Assembly: GCA_947561585.1 (NCBI GenBank)
Contig: CANNZV010003195.1
Coordinates: 1 to 64,000, forward strand
Reading direction: 5' to 3'
DNA: 64,000 nucleotides
Source: Caprella mutica
Taxonomy: Eukaryota; Arthropoda; Malacostraca; Amphipoda; Caprellidae
How positions within the stretch are numbered: position 1 is the stretch's first letter; each line of letters opens with the position of its first letter. Position numbers and translations under genes: made by a program. This document shows positions 10,416-22,019 of this stretch, in pieces. A model generated the notes under the pieces. The model saw only the letters and a program-made list of their open reading frames with translations. It was not told where the DNA came from and did no database searches.

Positions 10416-11324
10416 TCCAAAATCCTCCACTTTAATTTGTCTATCTATATCTTTCATGCATTATACGTAAAGTTTATTTACATTAAAATTAATTACATAA
10501 AATTTTTAACATAAATACATACAAATACCTCTTCGTAGTTCACGTCCCTGAATGAAATAGGGACGTGCACTAGGAATGGGCTATTTATAAATTAATTATC
10601 TCAAATTTAATTAAATTTCATCTGATTAAAATATATCGCACAAATAGATATTAATAATTATTGACAGAAAAATTAGTATCTTAACTACGAATACAAATAA
10701 TACCAAAAAGGAATATTTGAATTTAAAATTCAGCAAATTAAAGAATATAGATTTGGAAAACAAATTGAAATATATATACTCTTGCTTTCTCTTAAAATGG
10801 TTATCAATATAAGAAAATTATTAATTTATGATTACCCAATTCTTAGTTCCCGTGAAATTACGGTCAGATGAAATGTTATTCCACAACGTGCAAAAAAGTC
10901 TATGGGAAAATGTAACCACATTTAAAAAAATGTTATTTTTTTTAAATTTCATTATCATTATTTTTGAGAATGCCAGTTTGATGAAACAGACTATGCAATT
11001 GAAGAGTAAAAAAACCTGAACAAAATATAAACAAACACCATGGTCAAATAATGAGAGAGAAATAGGGATTTTAATAAAGTTTAAATTTTACGTTTTTTTT
11101 GTGGGGGGGGGGGGGGGGAGGGTAAAATATAAAATAGTGAGACACTCCCTTTAAAGACGATATTTTTACATTAAAAAGGAAGAGAAAATAAATGAGGTTA
11201 ATTCCAAACGTTTGTTAGAATGTTCGATATCTTAGTAATATTACGATACCAGTTTTGTTCAATTTACTTTAGTAATTAACTGAAGCCTAATTAACCAACT
11301 AATATTTCTTGGTAGTCAACTATA
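10416..11324. other. Intergenic with a long poly-G tract
   Basis: AT-rich with no supported gene. A run of about 16 G at 11103-11118 is the first of several long G or C tracts in the window; most others lie in dispersed repeats. A 63-codon + frame at 10828-11019 looks like chance. Confidence 0.5.
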
Positions 11325-11412
11325 ACCCAATTGGTTTTTTGATCCCTGGTTACTACCTGACTATAGTATCTATGTACCTATTTAGTAATTAACAAACTAA
11401 TGTTGCTAGGGG

Positions 11413-11780
11413 TTACTATTCACTAGTCCGACGCTCCAATAGTCCGACACTTTAGTAATTTATTACTGATTTAACATAAATATCGGGGCACGTGCCGCCC
11501 CCCGAACCCCCCTGCCAAGTCATTAAACAATCATGAAGTGTGCCGTACAACAAACTACAGATACGACAAACTACATTAAATGATGAAATACAATGAGGGA
11601 ATAAATAAATAATAAATATATATAGAACTAAAGTAATATGAAAGAGTGATATTAAATTTAAAAAATGAAAGAAATTAAAAATTATTTTAATATTTAGATT
11701 AGTTAATAATTGAGTAAACCTATTTAATCATATTTTTTATTTTAATTGAAAAATAAAAACGAATAATAACATAGAGATAT
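11413..11780 (+). mobile_element. Dispersed repeat B, copy 1
   Basis: Begins ggggttactattcactagtc and includes the recognisable words tcattaaacaatcatgaagt and gtacaacaaactac. The same sequence recurs reverse-complemented at about 22020-22510 and 24180-24475, with fragments at 52665-52745 and 61395-61660. It breaks the alignment of the two palindrome arms, so it is probably an insertion. No transposase and no clear target duplication were seen. Confidence 0.6.
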
Positions 11781-11880
11781 ATAACTGTCGAGTAATTAAC
11801 TACTCAACTACATTCAAACTGTGTTTCTTCTATATACCTCAATGATCGAAAATAATTTGAACTTCATTAGGTATAATAAT

Positions 11881-12638
11881 TATACAATGCGGGAGGAGAA
11901 TTCCAAACGTGTGACCATGAACAGAGCTTTATTCCAGGAATGTTACAGTGCGGTACTGAAATATAAAAAAGATTCTAAAAACTCTAAACAATAAATTTAT
12001 CGAATTAAACTTTACACATATTCACATCAAGACTAACTAAACTTTATTATTACAACGGCTAAAATGGACGATTAATTTACCACGCCATGATAAATATAAA
12101 ATAAACAAATAGTAGCACATATTCTCTCACTAATCAGTTGTTGGATTTAGGTCAGTGAGCTCAATCACCGTGACTCTGATATTACTGAAACTATCCTTTA
12201 ATATTCGCAATAGACACAATGCTTCTCACCTGACTGTTTTGGATTCTTGCTTATCACACGGTGATTAAGATTCTCCCAGCACTGCACTGTCTCCTTTTAA
12301 CTATTGGTAACTTAACAACTAGCAAAACTAATCTTGAATAGCTCTCTAACCTCCAATCTATTATCTGAATAATTCAGGCAGCAATCAAATAAGGCATAGA
12401 ATAAACCAATCAATCACAAAAGAATAGGAATACCAAGGAGGAATTGCTTCCTTCACCCACAAATTACGGCGGCTGAAGGGAAGCGAACACCAGCTAACTT
12501 AAGCACAATTCAAAGAACACTAAATACATTCCACACCTAGTGCCCTACCTAACTCACAATATCCAATTGAACTCAATATCAACTTCTGTCTCCCTCTGGT
12601 GGAGCAGCTTGGAAACTTAAATCACAATGCATTTAACA
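11881..12638 (-). repeat. 3' LTR of retrotransposon 1
   Basis: Direct repeat of 15033-15790 with no difference seen by eye. On the minus strand it begins TGTTAAATGCATTGTGATTT and ends CCGCATTGTATA. An AATAAA signal occurs on the minus strand near 12050. Confidence 0.92.
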
Positions 12639-12650
12639 ATCCCTTCTCTG
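12639..12650 (-). promoter_or_regulatory. Polypurine tract of retrotransposon 1
   Basis: On the minus strand the sequence AGAGAAGGG lies two bases before the 3' LTR. This is the expected position and composition for the plus-strand primer of LTR retrotransposon reverse transcription. Confidence 0.65.
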
Positions 12651-12810
12651 GAATTCGTTCCACATCTTTTATCCTGTTCAATATAGGATCTATCTGGATT
12701 CATGGTTGTTCTCGTTCTCGATTATGCCATCCATTTGTTCCAATTACAGCTCTCCATTCAGAATAACGCTCAATAAATGTGATCATTTAAATCCAATCCG
12801 TTCGAATGAG

Positions 12811-14709
12811 CTAGCTAGTAGAACTAAAACTCTGTCTATACTTGCTCCAATCTGTTCCTCGCCAGCCTTTGCCAACGTGCAGCATCACATGGTGATAACC
12901 ACCACATTTATCGCAAACTCTTGGTCTAGAACAATTATTTGCAAAATGACCTTCCGTTAAGCAAATAAAACAAGCTCTATGCTTTTTTACCAAATCAAAA
13001 CGATCGCTCACTTGCAATTCTTTAAATTCTTTGCAAAATTGAACTTTATGCGAGCCACCACATCGACAGCACTTGGTAACATTATTTACTTCCCCGCTCT
13101 CTTTGCTCTTCCTAAAGTGACATTCCCCATTTTCTATTTGATCAGATTCAAAACTACCTCCACCAAACGAAACAACATTTACTGGTACTCTCCTCTGATT
13201 TGGACTGTTCATTGTAAAAGATGCTTCAAATAATTTTTGCATAACCTCCTTTCCAAATATTGGATCAGAATCTGTTCTGGCAGCTTGCTCGACGAATGTG
13301 ACTAAATCCATATACTCTAGCGTAGACCCTTCGTCCCTCCTCTTTGCCACTAACTGTCGCCATCTATCCTGCAATCCAAATGACAGCTTAGATACAAGTA
13401 ATCTCATAGTCTTAGGATGTCCTAATTCACTCTTTCCAGACGGTACTTGGTCAATAACGTTACCGGTTAATCTTAACGATACAGAAAATTCCCTCAACGC
13501 TTCAACATCATCTCTTCCAACTGAAGGCCGAGAAAGCAATTTATCAATAAATTCAGAGCCTATGTGCTCTGGTGCACCATATTTTTCATCATACCATCTC
13601 CATACTTCATTTAAACCCTTTTCCGCATTCATATATAAAGCTGCCTTGACTAGTTCCCTGGGTTCGCCTTTAGTATACTGATAGATGTAATGCAATTTCT
13701 CTCCTTCATCAATGGTTGTAGACTTCATTATGGACTGCATAGATTGCTTGAATATCGCATATTCACTAGCTTTGCCATGAAAAATTTCGATCTCGTGTTT
13801 AGGTAAACACATCCGTAAACTATTAGCAGTTAACTCCCGTAACATGATATTATCTTTTATCACTGAATGATTATCGCTATTAACTCTGCAAACTCCATCG
13901 AACTTCCCAATCTCTTTCTTACCGACAATTGCATTAATATTCTTCTCGCTCTCTCTCAATTCCTGAAATTCGCGATACTGGCAATCTTGTATCCGTAAAT
14001 TATCTCTCCCCATTGTTTGATTAGGTGTCGAATGGAAACCTTGAATTTCTTCCAAATCTTCCTGAGCATATCTTCCCCAAGCCTCAGCTTCAACTCGAAG
14101 TGCATCATCTCTTGCTTCTCTCTCTAACGCCTTTAATTCCTCTTCTAACTCTAGTTCATGCAACTTTTCTTTTAATTCTTCATCTCGTCGTCGCTTCTCT
14201 CTTTCTAATCGCTCTTTTTGACTCTGTCTTTTCAATCTTTCCAACTGTTTTAACTTATCATTCTGAGCTGCCTCTACCATTCTCTTAACTTCTACTCTTC
14301 TTCTCTCTAAGACTGACAAAGATGTCATGCAAGTGGAAGCCCGAGATACCATTGATACATGAGAACCTACTCCTTTCTGTTTTACTTTCTTTGCGACAGC
14401 ACCTACCTGGGAAACGCTATCTTCTGGTCTAATATCATCGTTGGCACCCACTTGTTCACCCACATTTACACTATTGTTTTTAATCATCACCTCAGTACAC
14501 TTCACCTCCTGAATCACACCATCTTCATATTTATCACCCATCTCGACTCTTCCACCCGTTCTAACTAAATCTAAAACTTTGTCATTAGTCAATTTTCTCT
14601 CCCTCATCACTTCTTCTAATCTACAAAGCAAATCATTTTTAGTCCCCGCCGAAGATTCACCTAAGCTAATGAGAGCTATTTTTAAACTGCTAATGGTTAG
14701 CTTTTCCAT
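12811..14709 (-). CDS. gag: Gag-like polyprotein, BEL/Pao type, 632 aa
   Basis: Nucleocapsid/capsid precursor of the LTR element. I take the ATG at 14707-14709 as start (MEKLTISS); the frame is open five codons further upstream but without an ATG. Order: a SAP-like DNA-binding motif at about 4-35 (LTISSLKIALISLG, GTKNDLLCRL); an Arg/Glu-rich predicted coiled coil at 135-215; a DUF1759-type capsid region at about 305-485 (EIFHGKASEYAIFKQSM, YDEKYG, FIDKLLSRPSV); then three Cys/His knuckles at 547-559 (CX2CX3HX4C), 580-593 (CX2CX4HX4C) and 599-611 (CX2CX3HX4H). The frame stops after the third knuckle, where BEL/Pao polyproteins normally run on into protease. It is intact, with no internal stop. 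The SAP-like motif is not something I associate with most BEL Gags. Confidence 0.88.
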   Translation of the reverse strand: MEKLTISSLKIALISLGESSAGTKNDLLCRLEEVMRERKLTNDKVLDLVRTGGRVEMGDKYEDGVIQEVKCTEVMIKNNSVNVGEQVGANDDIRPEDSVSQVGAVAKKVKQKGVGSHVSMVSRASTCMTSLSVLERRRVEVKRMVEAAQNDKLKQLERLKRQSQKERLEREKRRRDEELKEKLHELELEEELKALEREARDDALRVEAEAWGRYAQEDLEEIQGFHSTPNQTMGRDNLRIQDCQYREFQELRESEKNINAIVGKKEIGKFDGVCRVNSDNHSVIKDNIMLRELTANSLRMCLPKHEIEIFHGKASEYAIFKQSMQSIMKSTTIDEGEKLHYIYQYTKGEPRELVKAALYMNAEKGLNEVWRWYDEKYGAPEHIGSEFIDKLLSRPSVGRDDVEALREFSVSLRLTGNVIDQVPSGKSELGHPKTMRLLVSKLSFGLQDRWRQLVAKRRDEGSTLEYMDLVTFVEQAARTDSDPIFGKEVMQKLFEASFTMNSPNQRRVPVNVVSFGGGSFESDQIENGECHFRKSKESGEVNNVTKCCRCGGSHKVQFCKEFKELQVSDRFDLVKKHRACFICLTEGHFANNCSRPRVCDKCGGYHHVMLHVGKGWRGTDWSKYRQSFSSTS

Positions 14710-15032
14710 AATAAAATACCTCAAGTTTCTGCCTTAAAAATCAACTCGTCAGTTAACACTCAAAAATGTGTTATATCTGCCTAAAATAATGATGAATTTA
14801 AAATATAGGAAAAATAGAGGTTAATTGCCCAATGTCTATCCACATCTATCTTATAAATGTAAAAATAGATGGTAGTGAATCTTGGTTGGTTTGGCTTCAG
14901 CAATAACTTATTTCACTACTACTCTTTCTCTTGCTTCAATTAGTGTACAGGCATTAAATTACGGTTCCTCTTGCTACTCCCGATTCCAAGGTACTCATCC
15001 CGCAAACACAAGGGGGCATCCACAGTCAGTAC

Positions 15033-15790
15033 TATACAATGCGGGAGGAGAATTCCAAACGTGTGACCATGAACAGAGCTTTATTCCAGGAATGTTACAG
15101 TGCGGTACTGAAATATAAAAAAGATTCTAAAAACTCTAAACAATAAATTTATCGAATTAAACTTTACACATATTCACATCAAGACTAACTAAACTTTATT
15201 ATTACAACGGCTAAAATGGACGATTAATTTACCACGCCATGATAAATATAAAATAAACAAATAGTAGCACATATTCTCTCACTAATCAGTTGTTGGATTT
15301 AGGTCAGTGAGCTCAATCACCGTGACTCTGATATTACTGAAACTATCCTTTAATATTCGCAATAGACACAATGCTTCTCACCTGACTGTTTTGGATTCTT
15401 GCTTATCACACGGTGATTAAGATTCTCCCAGCACTGCACTGTCTCCTTTTAACTATTGGTAACTTAACAACTAGCAAAACTAATCTTGAATAGCTCTCTA
15501 ACCTCCAATCTATTATCTGAATAATTCAGGCAGCAATCAAATAAGGCATAGAATAAACCAATCAATCACAAAAGAATAGGAATACCAAGGAGGAATTGCT
15601 TCCTTCACCCACAAATTACGGCGGCTGAAGGGAAGCGAACACCAGCTAACTTAAGCACAATTCAAAGAACACTAAATACATTCCACACCTAGTGCCCTAC
15701 CTAACTCACAATATCCAATTGAACTCAATATCAACTTCTGTCTCCCTCTGGTGGAGCAGCTTGGAAACTTAAATCACAATGCATTTAACA
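15033..15790 (-). repeat. 5' LTR of retrotransposon 1
   Basis: Partner of 11881-12638. Gag begins about 320 bp downstream on the minus strand. Promoter elements could not be fixed by eye. Confidence 0.92.
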
Positions 15791-15959
15791 ATAATGTTAC
15801 ATAATTTACAGCGCTATCGGTATAATTTGAAATTAAACAGATCATTAATTTCTTCATAATCACGAGTAAACTAAATCATAAAATATACATTTTATTTTGA
15901 TAGTCAGTCAGTGTTTTAAATCTTGAATATGATAGAGTCAGATAGACATTGGTTGGTTT

Positions 15960-16265
15960 ACTAAACGCAAGTCCACCCCAAGTGACTGTATGAGAACAAA
16001 CCTATTTACAAAAATTCAAGCTTTGAATGACCAGAAACTAATACAATGAATTACATTAGATGTTAACATGAATGTATAGTATAAATTTGTAAATAAAATA
16101 ACAGTTTATAAAGAAATAGAAGTACAAAGTTAGAAACATTATTTTTTCTCTCTGTAATCATTTACCGCCAAATTATTTTCCCCAAATCTGTATATCCCTA
16201 TTTACTATATAGTATTATTATACGTTCATACGCACCGCCCCATCATTTCACCCCTCCCTCCATCT
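15960..16265 (+). repeat. Dispersed repeat C, copy in palindrome arm 1
   Basis: Marked by agtgactgta near one end, an AT-rich middle (agttaga, taaagaaatagaagtac), and a C-rich end (cccctccctcc). Related copies were recognised at 17270-17720 (-), 21100-21420 (+), 23340-23720 (-), 25690-25960 (+) and 62880-63200 (-). They account for most of the long poly-G and poly-C tracts in the window. Within the palindrome they sit as outward- and inward-facing pairs, as terminal repeats of a large element would. No coding capacity was seen. Confidence 0.55.
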
Positions 16266-16704
16266 TTATCAGTAGTTTTTAGCTACCTACCGAAATGTTT
16301 AACAAATTGATGAGCCTAGAACTGCAAAGAGGAGCTATAACATGACAACTGATAAATCTCTTTATTGTTATAACCAAATTATATTATAATGTTGAACTAA
16401 CATATAATTATTATTGGATATGATTATTCTAGAATCTAAAATAATCATGCATTTTCACAGCTATGGTCGTAGTTAAAAAAATATTATTGAAATATATAAA
16501 ATCAAATTCTGGATAAAAAGATGTATTATTGTGACTGTTATTTGAATGACGATTCGTGATACATTGAGTAAATTTTATACCTAATGGTAATTTTACATTT
16601 AATATGGTTCATACTACCTAGTTTAATTATTCGATTGAGGTATTTGTTATTAAAATTATATAAATATTGATTAGTTATGTACAATTTGGATAGCAGACTT
16701 ATTA

Positions 16705-16838
16705 GGGTAAGTTCCAAGTTATCGAACAGTTTCATTTTCGAGCACGTAAAAATATTTTATAATTATTATTCTATACTCATATTAACCTTTTTTACTTGTT
16801 CGTAAAACTGGAACCGTTCGATAACTCGGAACTTACAC
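16705..16838. mobile_element. TA-flanked palindromic MITE
   Basis: Left end gggtaagttccaagttatcg and right end cgataactcggaacttacac are inverted copies. TA flanks both sides (16703-16704 and 16839-16840). Its counterpart in palindrome arm 2 is at 22784-22921, so the insertion predates the duplication of the arms. Confidence 0.78.
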
Positions 16839-18092
16839 TATAGATAAGTATGATTTACTTGGTTGTTTTATATGTATGATTTACTTGGTTGTTTTAGTAA
16901 CTTGGTACCTAGCAACATACAGTCTTTTAGTTAAAACTGATAGGAAACGTAACAATGTTCGGATACCCATAGTTCTCGGAAAGTGAATTTTCTATAACAT
17001 AACTAGGTAGTTAGTAGTAAACTAAGAAATGCTTTATGTTTTCGGTTTTATTACTATAAATAATGTAATTATTTTGTTGAAGATTTCATTACTATGATAA
17101 TAGTGAAATATTGTTGTAACTTATAAGTTACAAAGATCTTATCTTCTGTGTAACTTATAAATTAAATTAAATAATACTAGGTACGTAGTACATATCATAG
17201 GATATTTTAAAGATTATACTTATCCATTAGTTCTCTCTTACTCTCAAGTAAAAGAGAGAGAAAATATTTGTGATTGAGCAATGAGTGCTTTACTTCACTT
17301 ACTCTATTTGGTGCCTGGAGTGACATAATATAAGGGGGGGGGTCGTAAGGGAGGGGGCTAAGGGGGACAGGGGAGAGTAACGCTATGGTTAGTAGTGGCG
17401 GGATGTGTGCTATCCTCCAATAAACTCATTGATAAAATACTTATTTCTTTCCTAATAATAATTACCTTGTTTGCAATATATCATGTACATTTAAGTTTAC
17501 TTCACAACACTGAATCAGTCACAGTTAACACGTACTGCAAATAATGATCATCATACTGTTTTTACAGGATGGCTATTTCTCTATACCTGTAAATGATATA
17601 AATCATTCACTGCAATATAATTATTAATTTATGTATAGTTTATATATTTGTCACTAGGCCCTATAAATAAACAAACAAATAATTTAATCATTTCCCCTTC
17701 GGTCTATTGGTGATACCTAAGTAAGTAGTGTCCAGGCGCGTATACAAGGGGGGGGCATTTGGGGCAGATGCCCCCCCCCCCTTGAGGTCTGAACTTTTTA
17801 AAAATAAATCTACGGATTAATTTAAAATATATGGATTAATCCTCCAAATTGAAGAAATGTCAATTATTTGATTATTTTTAATTGCTTTTGACATGCTTGA
17901 ACTCAGTATTCTATCAAAATCGACATTTTAAAATTGCAAAATGCGAAAAATTAAATTGCAAAATGCGAGAAATTAAATTGCTTCAAGTCGTATTATGCAT
18001 AAGCCATTTTCTCCATAGAGAGTGGATTTCTATCACCCTATTAATATAAGCATTGTTCTTCAATTTAAAAATGCTTTTGAATTTTAGAAGAA

Positions 18093-19085
18093 ATGCATCG
18101 TCCTGTACTCTGTAGTTTGCCCAAACACCTTCTTCTTCAACAATACGCTGAAAATTCATGCTTTCCCAAGATAAATGGAAGGGTGGCTAAATCTTACCAC
18201 TTGAAAAAGTTCACAAGAAATCGTGGTCTATCCAACGAAACTGGTTCGATTCACAAGAAAAAACAATTGAAAAAACAAACAAATAAACACAAACCGCATT
18301 CAGGAGGTGAAGATTTTCCTTGAAGAAACCACTAGTTTTTTTTCTCAGAAAAGTTTTTCAGCAGATTTCATCCACACCAAAACCACGTGGTGGAGGATCG
18401 TCATACATACATTTAGTTTCTGATTTTATCATTGAACTTCAGTTCGACCATTAGCGAAAACCACATAAATAGCGGTTTTTTGAGTGGATTATGCAGCAAC
18501 CATCCAACATTGCCAATTGAATCGTTTGGACAGACGAGAAGTTAATTTACCTCCATCAAAAACACATCAAAAGAATACGAATGGAAATCTTCGAAATATC
18601 TGGAAAGAAAATGATAGATACGACGTATGATGCTAAGGTTGCAATTATTAATGGAATGGTTCCAATTGTTCAAGCATTCCTTAACGAATAAGGCAACATG
18701 TTACCATGTTAATGTTTTTCAAAACTCTGATCCCAGCCTGCAACTTCTTCATTTTGGTAGATGCAAGACCAAATGCATCTCTAGAATTTAAGGAAAAGTT
18801 TCGAGGTCGAGTGATTAGCAGAAGTACGGAAATAAAATTCATGGTCCAGATCTCAACTCTTTGGACTTTCGCATATGGGCTGCTGCACAAACTCGAGTTT
18901 ATAAGTTTATATAAAAAAAAAAGATCCCAATGAGTCTCTTATACAATGTGCTCAAATCTCAGTTCAAAAAAAACAAAAACAATAAGACTCTCAAGAAAGT
19001 ATGCAAGAATGTTCTGAAGCATGTATCGTTCTGTCTTCACTTCGGAGGGGGTCATTTTCAACAACTTTTGTAGGACCACAGGAGA
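18093..19085 (+). pseudogene. Decayed Tc1/IS630-type transposase, left arm
   Basis: Pieces of a DDE transposase in shifting + frames. An N-terminal helix-turn-helix-like part with NGRVAKSYHLKKF and ETGS sits at 18095-18300. A first catalytic block IVWTDEKLIYLHQ is at about 18510-18545, and a C-terminal block resembling the family motif NPLDFxLWxxxxTRVYK lies near 18860-18900. Near 19030 GGGHFQQLL matches the usual C-terminal GGHFE motif. Stops and frameshifts abound. The matching copy is in the opposite arm at 20790-19490. Confidence 0.6.
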
Positions 19086-19489
19086 TGTGCTTCATATGAT
19101 ATAAGACAATAAATGTTAACAATAATAAAAATTCTTTCTTTTCCTTCAAAGTGATGCATCTATAATGGTATTTGACTCATTTTTAAGTGCTTCTAACTCG
19201 TAATTAAAAACTTACGTTATCTGATGAAACACAGTGTAGCAGTATGGTTTTGATTATTTTTGCTGCAGCCAATGATTGAATATTGTGATTAAGTTAATGA
19301 CTATCAGTCTATTGGACATGATATACAGCTTATGGACTATATAATACATCCACTGACACACTGTATTCCATCAGAAACGATATTTTTAAATTACGAATTA
19401 GGAGCACTTCGATCTAATGCATCAACACCACGTTGATGGAAAAGAGAGTATCATTATTAAAAAATTTTTTGTCCTATATATATGGCTAT

Positions 19490-20790
19490 ATTGTATGAAC
19501 CACATCTCCTGTGGCCCTACAGAAGTTGTTGAAAATGACCTCCTCCAACCTGAAGACAGAACGAAGCAAACTTCAAACCATTCTTTAAAATTTCTTAGGG
19601 GTCAATGAGTTATACCTTTCAGCGAAACTTTAAACACTTTGTATAGGAGACACAATGGAATATTCTTTTTCATATATAAACTCGAGTTTGTGCATCAGCC
19701 AAGAAGTGAAAATCCAAAGGGTTGTGATATTGATTGTGTGCTGGCCAGGAATTTTCCGATCTTCTGCTAATGAATCGGCCTCTAACCTTTTCAATGAGAA
19801 ATTCTAGAACTGCATTTGTTCAATGTGGTGAAGCGCCGTCTTGCATCCACCAAAGTGAAGAACGAGATGCAGTATGGGCCAAATAAGGGGTGCTAGTTTG
19901 GTAAGCGATCTGTGAGGTTAATGTGATCTGATAATTTTTATTTTAATAATTATGATAATTTTTCTTTGTAAGTAACTGTGATACAAAACAAACAATATAG
20001 ATGAGATGATATTGTCACAATGCATTAAAAGTAAAAAAACAACATATATTAATCACTTATTTTACTTCATATTCATAAAAGTTTAGTAGGATGTAGTTTA
20101 TATATTGATATTTTCTTGAAGTATTTCCATAATAAGGCTTTGCATATGTAAATGGTACATAATGATTTAAGGAATATATTTGGTATCTCGTATACCTGTT
20201 TGTATCTTTTATATTTGCTAATAAATTCTGAATAGATCGCATGCCAAACCAGTAAATGATGATCAGATCGCATAGCAAACTAGCACCAAATAATGTCCTG
20301 TAGCAATCTGAGATATGAAACACCATTAACCGATGACGAGTTGCCATCATCATCAAGGAATGCATGAAAGATTAGATCCATTAAATTAATATTGGAAACA
20401 AAGATATTACCTTAGCATCATACCTATCATTTATTCCTTTGATATTTCAGGGATTTTCATTAGTGTACCTGACGATCCTCCACAACGGAGTAATGTTTGG
20501 TGAAATCTGCTGAGAAACTGGGGGTTCTTGGGGGTTCTTCATAGAAACTCTTCACCTCCTGAATCACTGTTTCTGTCCTTTTTGGTTTTGTTATAATTTG
20601 CCTTTCTTGTGAATAGAACCAGTTTCATTGAATAGACCACGAACTCTTTTGAGCTTTTTCAGGTGGTAAGATTTAGCCGCCCTTCACTTGTCATGGAGTG
20701 AAGCATGAATTTTCGACATACTGTTGAAGAAGAAGGTGTTTTTGCCAAACTTCAGAGTACAGGACGATGCATTTCTTCTCAAATTCAATT
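19490..20790 (-). pseudogene. Decayed Tc1/IS630-type transposase, right arm
   Basis: Mirror copy of the left-arm remnant. From 20790 down it repeats the N-terminal part. The segment with the first catalytic Asp is lost, and a 399-bp element interrupts it at 19889-20287. The C-terminal half keeps blocks resembling the QDGA motif (near 19850) and NxxPLDF (near 19720), and ends near 19510 with VGGGHFQQLL. Convergent with the left-arm copy. Not functional. Confidence 0.55.
19889..20287. mobile_element. 399-bp nested inverted-repeat element
   Basis: Left end ggtgctagtttggtaagcga and right end gcatagcaaactagcacc are inverted copies. Flanks are aaataagg (19881-19888) and aaataatg (20288-20295), an 8-bp duplication with one mismatch, as for hAT-type MITEs. 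The element is present only in the right arm of the foldback, so it arrived after the arms formed. Confidence 0.65.
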
Positions 20791-22019
20791 TTTTTTAAGG
20801 TTTAAGAAAAATGCCAATACTAATAGGATAAAATCCATTCTTTATACTTTATGAACTTGATGACGTCCTCCCATTTCGCAATTTGAAAAATGAGTTTTCT
20901 GACGAAACACAGTGTAAGCATGTTCAAAGCAATTAAAATAATCCAATAACTGATCAGTCTGAGGAATTATCCGTAGATTTTTTTCAGAAACGTTAAATTT
21001 TTTGAAAAGTGCCCCCCCCCCCTTGACCGAATCCTAGATACGCCCCTGGTAGTGTCTCAGATGATTGACAGATGATTGACAGTTGTACAACCAGTGACAT
21101 AAGTCAGGCAGCCAGTGGAAGTGACTGTATTTTCGCGCGCTTAACAAAATTAATACAGTCCACCACTTCACATGAATGACCAATGATTGAAACACTGAAA
21201 TTAAATCATATGTGAAAACAAATGTATTTGTATATGTTGTATATAAAATATCAGCTTATAATTTAGCATACATTAACTTAAAAGATAATTACTTTCTGTA
21301 TAATTAACCACTCGTTCTTTCCCCACCCCCCCACCCCCCCGATAATAAGTTACACCAGTCCTCTCCTCGCCCTGTACCCCCCCCCCCTAACCTTCCTGAG
21401 TAAGCAATGGAGCTGTAAAGAAAACCTTCTTATGTAAAAAAACGTTACTGAATTTTTGAAACCTTTTTTTACTCACAGTTATTGATCTTGTAATGTATCA
21501 TAAAATGAATTATTTTATTACTAGGTTCTGATTTTAACTTATCTTATCACCTTCGCAGATTGCAGAAGGTTACACTTTAGGCAGTATTTATTTATTTGTA
21601 ATCATGCTAGGTTCTCCCATAACTCAAAAAGGTTTCAATCAAATTGCCTGAAATTTTTATAGGTGTTTGTCATTATCTAGGAACCAGTTGGTTAGATTTT
21701 ACAGATTGTTACAATAATTAGTAACATTATTTTATTATCATAGTATTCTTTAGTGACACATTTTAGTTAGGCTATATATTTATTGTTATTTGAACATATT
21801 ATTGATTAGGTAGGTGGGAAAAATAACTTTCATCGTAAAATAAACACTAAATTAACTATCATTGATGACTGACTGTAGGTACTGTCGTACTGGTAGTAGG
21901 TAGGTACTACACCTTTTTAACTTAAATTTAAAACATTTTTATATTAATTTAAAAGAAGTCAAGTTATATTTAAAAATTTAGAAAAAAAGTAATTCGAGTT
22001 ATATATAAAATGGTTCAAC

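Larger units (their letters stand above)
11876..15795 (-). mobile_element. Gag-only BEL/Pao-type LTR retrotransposon 1
   Basis: The element proper is 11881-15790, in minus orientation. Two 758-bp LTRs (11881-12638 and 15033-15790) look identical along their length, indicating a recent insertion. The 5-bp target duplication ATAAT lies at 11876-11880 and 15791-15795. The internal part is only about 2.4 kb and holds a single gag gene; protease, reverse transcriptase, RNase H and integrase are absent, so movement would need another element's enzymes. On the coding strand the LTR begins TGTTAAATGC. A purine tract precedes the 3' LTR. The primer-binding site was not recognised. It sits in arm 1 of the giant palindrome; arm 2 (around 23840) preserves the uninterrupted equivalent. 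Confidence 0.9.
17733..21048. mobile_element. Foldback element with 8-bp target duplication (hAT-like ends)
   Basis: Perfect 8-bp target duplication GTAGTGTC at 17725-17732 and 21049-21056. Terminal sequences caggcgcgtatac (left) and, reverse-complemented, CAGGGGCGTATCTAGGATT (right), each followed by a long G tract. An 8-bp duplication with CAGGGGCG-type ends is typical of the hAT superfamily. The inside is palindromic along most of its length, with each arm holding a decayed transposase of a different family (Tc1/IS630 type) pointing to the centre. No hAT transposase or zinc finger was seen. Length 3316 bp, including a 399-bp insertion in the right arm. Confidence 0.75.

Noticed and set aside
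13298..14568. Several + strand ORFs of 69-127 codons
   Set aside because: Antisense shadows of the gag gene read on the minus strand.
14882..15118. 78-codon + strand ORF crossing the 5' LTR edge
   Set aside because: It runs from leader into LTR on the non-coding strand of element 1.
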